From positions 1-64,000 of the forward strand of contig QKIH01000044.1 of assembly GCA_003249645.1 (NCBI GenBank): 64,000 nt of DNA, in the 5' to 3' direction. How positions within the stretch are numbered: the first letter of the stretch is position 1; each line of letters opens with the position of its first letter. Of this stretch, positions 57,206 to 64,000 are shown in pieces. This DNA is from Desulfobulbaceae bacterium. Lineage in GTDB: Bacteria > Desulfobacterota > Desulfobulbia > Desulfobulbales > Desulfocapsaceae. Both the position numbers and the translations under genes were made by a program. The notes beneath the pieces are model-generated. The model was not told the origin of the DNA. It worked only from the letters and a program-made list of their open reading frames with translations, and made no database searches.

Positions 57206-58826
57206 TTATTTTACCTTCTGCCCATACTGCCAGCTTTTCCCTGAATATTTTGGCATTATGGCGAATATCGACAGGAAATGAGGTGTGAACAAGAAAATGC
57301 TCTATATCACTTGTCAAATCTGAAACTGAGCAGAGTCTTTTCACCTCATCAATCAGTTGCTCTTCTGAAAGGCCATTGTTCTTCGTCGGTTCCAGGATCA
57401 TCACAGGAGAGAAAAAACCGGGGTAGTTTTTATCAGCAATCGGAACCATGGCAGACCGGAAAACCGCAGGGTGATTATTTGCGATGGCTTCACATGGGAT
57501 AGTATATTTTGTCTGTCCTGTCATCACAACCCGATGTGCTTTTCTGCCGCAAAACCAGATTCGCCCATTTTCATCTTTATAGCCGGTATCTCCCATTCTA
57601 TGCCAAAACGATCCTTGATCTGGGATTTTTGCAAGCCTTGTCTCTTCAGCATTATTTTCATACGCCTTCGTCACAACATCACCCTGAACAATTATTTCAC
57701 CGATGATATTGTTTTTACATTCAACAGCTTCCACTATATCCCCTATGGGCGCATCATTAATTTCTATTATCCTGATCTGTATTCCCGGAAGAGGTCTTCC
57801 CACACAAGTCCCCATTCCCTTTACAGTTTGCGGCCAGGTTTCCTGTACTATTTCCCTGCCTTCTATTGAAACAATAGGCAGACTTTCCGTTGCGCCATAT
57901 GGGGTATATATTTCCGCATCTTCGGCGATGCTGCTGAACACTCTTCCTATCAGTTCTCCCGGTACCGGGGCCCCTGCCATCAGCACTTTTTTAACAGTTT
58001 TCAGTCGTATTTTGTTTTTGATGCAATAATGTGAAACCACATTCCACAAAGCCGGAGAGCCAAAGGAATAGCTCACTTTATATTGATCAATAGAGGCAAC
58101 AAATTTTTTCGGGTCTACATAAGCAGGTTTTGTCGGATCCATATCCGGAATGACCGCGCAAGCCCCAAGTGCAGTGGAAAACAGTGCGAAAAGAGGAAAT
58201 GCCGGCTGATCAATATCAGACGAGCCTATCTTGTAATATTTTCTGAGATGTTCGAGCTGCGCTGCAAAAATAGAATGTTCATACCGTACACCTTTGGGCG
58301 GACCGGTCGAACCTGTAGTGAAAATAATGGCAGCCAGATCTTTTTCGGCAGGCTGATAGATTTCAAAGGGCTGATTTGAAAATGCCTTAACAGCACCAAG
58401 AATATTTTTGCCGAGCAATCCAAAAGACGGACCGACACAAAATGTTTTTTTTATTGAGGAAAAATGTTTTGAAAATACCCGCTTAAAAAGGCAGGCCTTC
58501 GGAATACCGATAAAGATATCCGGTTTAACTTTATCAATACATCGTAAAAGATTTTTGTATCCCATACCGGGATCGATAAGAATCGTTACTGCACCGACCT
58601 TGAACAAGGCAAAAGTAAGACAGATAAAATCTGCCGATGGTTTTACCATCAGCATGACGCGGTCTCCGTGATTTACTCCAGAAGACCTGAGCATCGAGGC
58701 AAAGGCATCAGAATAGTTCTCAAGTTCACGAAAACTCAGTTTCTTTCCCGTTGCTGCTTCTATCAGTCCGGTTTTTTCTTCAAGTTTTTCTGCTGCTTCG
58801 CGTAACGTAAAGGCTATATTGCGCAT
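57198..58826 (-). CDS. oleC: AMP-dependent synthetase family, OleC (beta-lactone synthetase)-like
   Basis: IIFTTGSTGPPKGVRYEH, YTPYGATESLP, HRMGDTGYKDENGRIWFCGRKAHRV; gene context. Confidence 0.8.
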   Translation of the reverse strand: MRNIAFTLREAAEKLEEKTGLIEAATGKKLSFRELENYSDAFASMLRSSGVNHGDRVMLMVKPSADFICLTFALFKVGAVTILIDPGMGYKNLLRCIDKVKPDIFIGIPKACLFKRVFSKHFSSIKKTFCVGPSFGLLGKNILGAVKAFSNQPFEIYQPAEKDLAAIIFTTGSTGPPKGVRYEHSIFAAQLEHLRKYYKIGSSDIDQPAFPLFALFSTALGACAVIPDMDPTKPAYVDPKKFVASIDQYKVSYSFGSPALWNVVSHYCIKNKIRLKTVKKVLMAGAPVPGELIGRVFSSIAEDAEIYTPYGATESLPIVSIEGREIVQETWPQTVKGMGTCVGRPLPGIQIRIIEINDAPIGDIVEAVECKNNIIGEIIVQGDVVTKAYENNAEETRLAKIPDQGSFWHRMGDTGYKDENGRIWFCGRKAHRVVMTGQTKYTIPCEAIANNHPAVFRSAMVPIADKNYPGFFSPVMILEPTKNNGLSEEQLIDEVKRLCSVSDLTSDIEHFLVHTSFPVDIRHNAKIFREKLAVWAEGKING

Positions 58827-58838
58827 GAGAATTAATCC

Positions 58839-59801
58839 TCACCCCTGCAGGAATTTTTCAATCACCGGGCAGATTTCATCCCACTTATCCTCAAGGACAT
58901 AATGGCCGGCATCTTCATAATAGTGAATCAGGGCCTGTGGAAACCTTGCTTTCCATTCATTAAAGAAATGATCATTGAAACAGAAATCTTTTCCCCCCCA
59001 GCCAATGAATACCGGAAGATTGCTGTTCTGGAATCTCTCAAGACCTTCCTCCACTTCTTTCAAAGGCTGATATGATACATGATCTTCTTTCAATGGGATG
59101 TCCTGAACAAATCGATGTGTTGCGATTCTGTTTTCCCAGGAATTATAAGGCCGCAGATAACCTGTTTTAATTTCCTTTTTCATCTTCTTCGTTACGGCCA
59201 TAAACGTAGCCGGCCAGGCAAATCCGTTAAATCCGCGAACAATGAATTCACCGAGCACAGGAATTTTACAAATTCTGATACGAAGAGGTATCCGATCGGA
59301 ACGAAAAGCAGCTGTATTTAAAACTACGGCACGCTGAAGCTGATCAGGGTTCTTTGCAGCCACTCCAAAACCAATAGCCCCGCCCCAGTCATGCACGACA
59401 AGTGAATAACTGTCAACGTTCAGATGAATTAACAGTTTCTGCAGATTATCTATATGGTTTTCAAGAGTATATTGATAGTTCTGAGGCTTATCAGAAAGCC
59501 CACAGCCAAGATGATCAACCGCAATCACACGGTGAGTTGCAGAAAGCACCTTAACGAGACGTCTGTAGTAATAGGACCAGGTCGGATTGCCGTGAACCAA
59601 GACCACACATGGCCCATCGCCCTCATCAAGATAATGAAGCCGATTAGAATCTACAGTGAAATAATTTGATGAAAACGGGTACTGATATAGCAAAATAGTA
59701 TATTGAGGTATTTCGTTGATAAGAAACCGGTCGCAAATACGATGCAATCTGCAACGGCTTTGGATAATTTTGCACTTTATACCACCTTCTCTTAAAAACA
59801 T
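58839..59801 (-). CDS. oleB: Alpha/beta hydrolase of haloalkane dehalogenase type, OleB-like; true start may be internal
   Basis: VLVHGNPTWSYYYRRL, VVHDWGGAIGFG (nucleophilic Asp), GWGGKDFCF, AGHYVLED; next to oleC. Confidence 0.78.
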   Translation of the reverse strand: MFLREGGIKCKIIQSRCRLHRICDRFLINEIPQYTILLYQYPFSSNYFTVDSNRLHYLDEGDGPCVVLVHGNPTWSYYYRRLVKVLSATHRVIAVDHLGCGLSDKPQNYQYTLENHIDNLQKLLIHLNVDSYSLVVHDWGGAIGFGVAAKNPDQLQRAVVLNTAAFRSDRIPLRIRICKIPVLGEFIVRGFNGFAWPATFMAVTKKMKKEIKTGYLRPYNSWENRIATHRFVQDIPLKEDHVSYQPLKEVEEGLERFQNSNLPVFIGWGGKDFCFNDHFFNEWKARFPQALIHYYEDAGHYVLEDKWDEICPVIEKFLQG

Positions 59802-60022
59802 AAGGAAAAAATAAAATAATTAACATAGGTCTATAACGGAACGACTGAATCTCATTTGTCAAGGCTAAACCCTAACAAAAGCACCTATCAATTTTTTTCT
59901 GCTTTTTTTGTGATTTTGTTCTTGCGTTAATATATCGAATATGCTATCTGAATTCTTAAGTTGCACGTAAATACTAGTAAAATTCAATCATTATACATTA
60001 TAAGCGTGTGATTTAGATGCAG

Positions 60023-60071
60023 CCAACGGAAAAGCTGTTGGGAGATTAAAGAGGATCTGAAAGAGCAGATC
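60023..60071 (+). promoter_or_regulatory. Two small hairpins in the csp leader
   Basis: CCAAC (60023-60027) / GTTGG (60037-60041); GATCTG (60054-60059) / CAGATC (60066-60071), just before AAAGGAG. Confidence 0.45.
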
Positions 60072-60091
60072 GTGTAAAAAAGGAGTTCATG

Positions 60092-60292
60092 ATGGCAGAA
60101 GGTACAGTTAAGTGGTTTAATGATTCTAAGGGCTTTGGTTTTATTGAACAAGATGGCGGTCAGGATGTGTTTGTACACTACTCCGCTATTCAATCAGAAG
60201 GATTCAAATCCCTTGAGGAAGGCGCAAGAGTAAGTTTCGAAATCGTAGACGGCCCTAAAGGTCCTGCTGCCGATAACGTTGTAAAACTGTAA
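60092..60292 (+). CDS. Cold shock protein (CspA family)
   Basis: [31 protein letters not shown]. Confidence 0.96.
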   Translation: MAEGTVKWFNDSKGFGFIEQDGGQDVFVHYSAIQSEGFKSLEEGARVSFEIVDGPKGPAADNVVKL

Positions 60293-60313
60293 TATTACAG
60301 TTTATGCAATTTT

Positions 60314-60344
60314 AGGGTTCTGCATTCTGCAGGACCCTTTTTTT
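60314..60344 (+). terminator. Rho-independent terminator after csp
   Basis: AGGGTTCTGCA / TGCAGGACCCT stem (one wobble), 3-nt loop, then T-run. Confidence 0.88.
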
Positions 60345-60446
60345 ATTTCTATATTATTTTCCTTCTGTCTTTTCTGTTTCCAGTATAGTATTAAAGTTGG
60401 CCAACAACCTTAACCGAGGTTTTGATTTAACTTTACTTATAATATT

Positions 60447-61367
60447 ATGACACTTGCAAACCACCCGCTTATTATTTTAGACGGCGCCACCGGTACCACT
60501 CTCCAGAGTATGGATATCCCAAACTCCGCCTGGGATGGACTTGATGGTTGTAATGAATACCTCAATGTCAGTTCACCGGATACAGTTGTTGAGTTGCATT
60601 CCATGTTCCTCGAGGCCGGGGCAATGGCTATCGAAACCAATACATTTGGCTGTTCATCAATTGTACTGTCTGAATATGGTCTTGAAAACAGGGTTAGAGA
60701 AATCAATACCGCCGCTGTTAATAATGCCAAGAAAGCTATAAAGGCGCATAATTCATCTGAGCCTAAATATATTCTCGGTTCAATTGGCCCGACCACAAAA
60801 CTTCCGGTACTTGGCCATATAGAGCCTGATGCACTGACCGAATCACTGAGAGAGCAGACAACCTCCTTAATCGATGCCGGCATTGACGGGCTTATTATCG
60901 AAACCTGCCAGGATCTTCTCCAGGTAAAGCTGACTCTTGTCACTTGTTTTGAGATCATAGAAAAACTTGATAAAAAGATACCGGTCATGTGTTCTGTGAC
61001 AATGGAAAAACTGGGCACCATGCTTGTCGGGACCGACATCGGAGCTGTTGTTGCAACAATTGCTCCTTTTCCCGTCTTCTCTCTCGGCCTGAACTGCGCT
61101 ACAGGCCCTGAAGATATGTCCTCACATATCACCTACCTGAAAAACAACTGGACAGGTCGCATCTCCTGCTACCCGAATCAGGGAATGCCGGAAGTTGTTA
61201 ATGGGCAGACATGTTATCCAATGTCCCCTGAACAATTCAGCCATCATATGCATAAATTTGTTACTGAAGATGGTGTTTCCATTGTAGGAGGCTGTTGCGG
61301 TACTTCACCTGCTCATATCAAACAACTCAGCGATCATCTTAAAAGCGCTGTTCCAACAAGAAAATAA
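60447..61367 (+). CDS. Homocysteine S-methyltransferase domain protein (MetH N-terminal module)
   Basis: LDGATGTTLQS, IETNTFG, GLNCATGPEDM, VGGCCGTSPAHI zinc site. Confidence 0.9.
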   Translation: MTLANHPLIILDGATGTTLQSMDIPNSAWDGLDGCNEYLNVSSPDTVVELHSMFLEAGAMAIETNTFGCSSIVLSEYGLENRVREINTAAVNNAKKAIKAHNSSEPKYILGSIGPTTKLPVLGHIEPDALTESLREQTTSLIDAGIDGLIIETCQDLLQVKLTLVTCFEIIEKLDKKIPVMCSVTMEKLGTMLVGTDIGAVVATIAPFPVFSLGLNCATGPEDMSSHITYLKNNWTGRISCYPNQGMPEVVNGQTCYPMSPEQFSHHMHKFVTEDGVSIVGGCCGTSPAHIKQLSDHLKSAVPTRK

Positions 61368-61374
61368 AAGCAGC

Positions 61375-63783
61375 ATGAACACAACAAACTCACAATTATC
61401 CAGCCTATACCAATCTGTCGATATTACCCAGGACATTCCTCCCCTTATAGTCGGGGAACGAACCAATCCAACCGGATCCAAAAAGTTCAGAGAACTTCTT
61501 CTTGCTGACGATTTTGACGGTTGTCTCCAAGTCGCTGTTGAGCAGGAACGAATAGGGGCTCACGTGCTTGACCTTTCCGCAGCCTGGGCCGGTCGGAACG
61601 AAGAAGAGGATCTGGTTAAGCTCGTCAAGCTTTTCAGCCAGACCTTGCGTATACCGCTGATGATCGATTCAACCTCTCCTGTCTGCATAGAAAAAGCGCT
61701 GAAGTCATATCCAGGCAGGCCGGTTATCAACTCAATTAACCTTGAGGATGGTGGTGATAATCTGCACAAAGTTTGCGGACTTGCTAAAAAATATGGAGCC
61801 TGTGTCGTTGCTCTCACCATTGACGAAGACGGAATGGCAATGGATACCCCGAAAAAATTTGAGGTAGCCGAAAGAATATTCAATATCGCTGTCAACCAAT
61901 ATGGTCTCCAGCCTTCAGACATATTCTTTGATCCGCTGACGTTCACTGTAGGCTCCGGAGACACCAATCTTGTTGATGCGGCAGTACAGACCCTTGATGC
62001 AATTAGACTCATCAAGGAAAAGCTTGTCGGTGCCAAGACTATTCTTGGTCTTTCCAACATTTCCTTCGGCTTGCGTCCACCTGCCAGGAAAGTGTTGAAC
62101 GCCGTCTTCCTCCATGAAGCTGTTGAAGCCGGACTCGACGCTGTAATCATCAATCCGACAAACTGCATTTCACTTGATACCATCAATAAAGAAAGCAGAC
62201 AGCTGGCGATGGACCTGCTCTACAACAGGCAAAGCGGTGAGACATCTCCTCTCATGGCGTATATCGATCATTTTGAAAGTCATAGCGGCGTTGAGGAGAC
62301 TCACGACGAGGCAGAGTTCAACCCTGAACAGCAGATGTTTGACAGTGTTCTTCATGGTAACAGGAAGAATATCAATGATCTTCTTTATATGCTGATGGAC
62401 AAGTACAACCCGCTTGATATCGTCAACCAGATTCTTGTCCCCGCCATGAAAAGAGTCGGTGAACTTTTCGGCTCCGGTGAAATGCTGCTTCCTTTTGTTC
62501 TTCAGTCTGCTGAAGTTATGCGGGCAAGCGTAGAAATCCTTGAACCGTACATGGATAAGAGTTCAAAAAGCGATGCACCAAAGGTCCTGCTTGCAACGGT
62601 GCAGGGCGATGTTCATGATATTGGTAAAAACCTCGTCAATATTATCCTTTCCAACAACGGATATGATGTAATCGATATCGGGATAAAGGTCCCTGCAGAA
62701 CGGATTATAGAAGAGGCCCAAAAACACAAAGTTGACATCATCGGTCTGAGTGGACTTCTCGTAAAATCTGCAGTCGTTATGCGGGACAGCATGTCGATAT
62801 ACAAGGAGGCAGGATTAACTCAGCCTATTTTACTCGGTGGTGCTGCTCTAACCAGAAAGTTTGTCGCTACAGAATGTGCAGTTGAATATCCATCACCGGT
62901 GGTCTACTGCAAGGATGCTTTTGCCGGCCTCAAAGCCCTGCAGGACATGGAAGAAGGTAAACTCAAATCGACCACATGGACAGGCAGTGATCGTGCAGTA
63001 CAATCAAGCGAAGAGGCGGAACAGGTTGTAATTCAACCGGCTAAAAACATTCCAAAACCGCCTGTTTTCGGTACTGCGAGAATGGAAGTAGAAACAAAAG
63101 ATTTCATCGATCTTATCAAGACAAACTTTTTGTTCCGGGGCAGATGGGGATATGTCCGCGGCAATATGAGCAAAGATGAATATCAGGAACTGCTTGATAA
63201 GACCGTGTTTCCGCAATATCGTGCTATCCGTGAAAGAATACTGAATGAAAATTTGCTGGAACCTAAAATCAACTATGGCTGGTTCAACTGCCATAAAGAA
63301 AAAGATACTCTTTACGTTGATGCTGCAGGCCAAACGATTGAATTCACTTTCCCCCGTCAACAAGGCATTCCTCACCTCAGTCTTGTTGACTACTTCAACA
63401 GCAGAGAGCAGGGCTCGGATGTGGTTGGCTTCTTCGTCGTAACAGTTGGCAGCAAAATTGACAGAATTGCTCATGAGCTCTATCAGCAAGGAGAATTTCA
63501 CGACTATCTGCTTCTCCACGGTTACTCTGTTGAAGCGGCAGAAGCGCTGGCTGAATACACTCACAAAATGATGCGGAATGAAATCGGTATCATGTATACA
63601 GGTGAACGTTACAGTTTCGGATATTCTGCCTGTCCCGATCTCAATTTACAACAACCTCTTCTGAAGCTGCTACGGTCTGAAGAAATTGGTGTGGAACTGA
63701 CTGAATCCATGGAGATGGTTCCTGAACAGAGTGTGTCTGCCATGGTCGTGCATCACTCCCAGGCTTCCTACTTTTCGGTATAA
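61375..63783 (+). CDS. MetH module: pterin-binding, cobalamin-binding and activation domains
   Basis: VGERTNPTGSKKFRELL, GDVHDIGKNLVNIILSNNGYDVIDIG (B12 His ligand), C-terminal activation-like RAIRERI, MYTGERYSFGYSACPDLN. Confidence 0.93.
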   Translation: MNTTNSQLSSLYQSVDITQDIPPLIVGERTNPTGSKKFRELLLADDFDGCLQVAVEQERIGAHVLDLSAAWAGRNEEEDLVKLVKLFSQTLRIPLMIDSTSPVCIEKALKSYPGRPVINSINLEDGGDNLHKVCGLAKKYGACVVALTIDEDGMAMDTPKKFEVAERIFNIAVNQYGLQPSDIFFDPLTFTVGSGDTNLVDAAVQTLDAIRLIKEKLVGAKTILGLSNISFGLRPPARKVLNAVFLHEAVEAGLDAVIINPTNCISLDTINKESRQLAMDLLYNRQSGETSPLMAYIDHFESHSGVEETHDEAEFNPEQQMFDSVLHGNRKNINDLLYMLMDKYNPLDIVNQILVPAMKRVGELFGSGEMLLPFVLQSAEVMRASVEILEPYMDKSSKSDAPKVLLATVQGDVHDIGKNLVNIILSNNGYDVIDIGIKVPAERIIEEAQKHKVDIIGLSGLLVKSAVVMRDSMSIYKEAGLTQPILLGGAALTRKFVATECAVEYPSPVVYCKDAFAGLKALQDMEEGKLKSTTWTGSDRAVQSSEEAEQVVIQPAKNIPKPPVFGTARMEVETKDFIDLIKTNFLFRGRWGYVRGNMSKDEYQELLDKTVFPQYRAIRERILNENLLEPKINYGWFNCHKEKDTLYVDAAGQTIEFTFPRQQGIPHLSLVDYFNSREQGSDVVGFFVVTVGSKIDRIAHELYQQGEFHDYLLLHGYSVEAAEALAEYTHKMMRNEIGIMYTGERYSFGYSACPDLNLQQPLLKLLRSEEIGVELTESMEMVPEQSVSAMVVHHSQASYFSV

Positions 63784-63796
63784 CAACGGCAGCAGA

Positions 63797-63823
63797 GGGC
63801 TATAACTTTTAAGGTTATAGCCC
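63797..63823. terminator. Perfect 10-bp hairpin between convergent metH module and pepA
   Basis: GGGCTATAAC (63797-63806) / GTTATAGCCC (63814-63823). Confidence 0.7.
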
Positions 63824-63837
63824 TTGCGTCTTCTTAT

Positions 63838-64000
63838 CTAGAATTTCGTTTTCTTCCAGTTCCGGACAAATTCTATCAGTGTTCGGACGCTGTTTCCTGA
63901 CGGGCCTTTCGGTATATAGCTTTTTTTTGTGAAATCCCAGGCCGTGCCGGCAATATCCAAATGCGCCCACGGGGTATCTTCAATAAATTTTTCGAGATAA
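63838..64000 (-). CDS. pepA: Leucyl aminopeptidase (M17), C-terminal fragment cut by window edge
   Basis: My translation of the minus strand: YLEKFIEDTPWAHLDIAGTAWDFTKKSYIPKGPSGNSVRTLIEFVRNWKKTKF*. Confidence 0.88.
   Translation of the reverse strand, partial: YLEKFIEDTPWAHLDIAGTAWDFTKKSYIPKGPSGNSVRTLIEFVRNWKKTKF

Noticed and set aside
57471-57869. 132-aa plus-strand ORF
   Set aside because: Antisense to the OleC-like gene.
60350-60446. Possible cobalamin or SAM riboswitch before the split metH
   Set aside because: Intergenic region is short and I could not identify a B12-box or SAM consensus; only a weak AACCT/AGGTT stem.
60437-61132. 231-aa minus-strand ORF
   Set aside because: Antisense to the homocysteine methyltransferase gene; low-complexity Ser/Thr-rich composition typical of shadow ORFs.
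61560-62186. 208-aa minus-strand ORF
   Set aside because: Antisense to the pterin-binding domain of the MetH module; shadow ORF.
63004-63564. 186-aa minus-strand ORF
   Set aside because: Antisense to the activation-like domain of the MetH module; no motifs.
1-64000. CRISPR array, transposon, prophage or rRNA operon
   Set aside because: No regularly spaced direct repeats, transposase, integrase or phage structural motifs, or rRNA sequence seen.

Overview
This 64 kb window is a gene-dense bacterial chromosome segment. Gene content (LIV transporter, lipid A genes, LadS-like/PocR-type signalling, split MetH) suggests a Gram-negative, probably Desulfobacterota/Desulfobulbales-like, but that placement is inference. 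I see no CRISPR array, rRNA operon, transposase or phage module. Contents in order: coaX; S66 carboxypeptidase; SH3 protein; MrfA-like helicase fused to a DEDD exonuclease; prephenate dehydratase-ACT-prephenate dehydrogenase fusion; zinc-ribbon protein; tRNA-His(GTG); alpha/beta hydrolase; dCMP deaminase; thiL; two hypotheticals; yifB/comM; TrmN6-like methyltransferase; queD; GlcNAc kinase-like; nagA; lpxB; Gfo/Idh; livFGMHK; lpxK; lpxC; multi-PAS/PocR hybrid kinase; YjbQ; a signalling block (TolC, three tandem PhnD-like binding proteins, two histidine kinases with an HNVGN H-box, REC-GGDEF-EAL); a dedicated type II FAS cluster (KAS, ACP, two CrtI/RetSat-like FAD oxidoreductases, FabG, FabZ); Tol operon without pal; tlyA; M48 protease; oleD-oleC-oleB without oleA; csp; split metH; and the 3' end of pepA. 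The two strongest candidates for an under-described system are (1) the TolC/PhnD x3/HK x2/c-di-GMP block at 31.9-43.8 kb and (2) the dedicated FAS + FAD oxidoreductase cluster at 43.9-49.6 kb, with orphan oleBCD 5-10 kb away. All calls come from reading the sequence and supplied ORFs; no database search was run.
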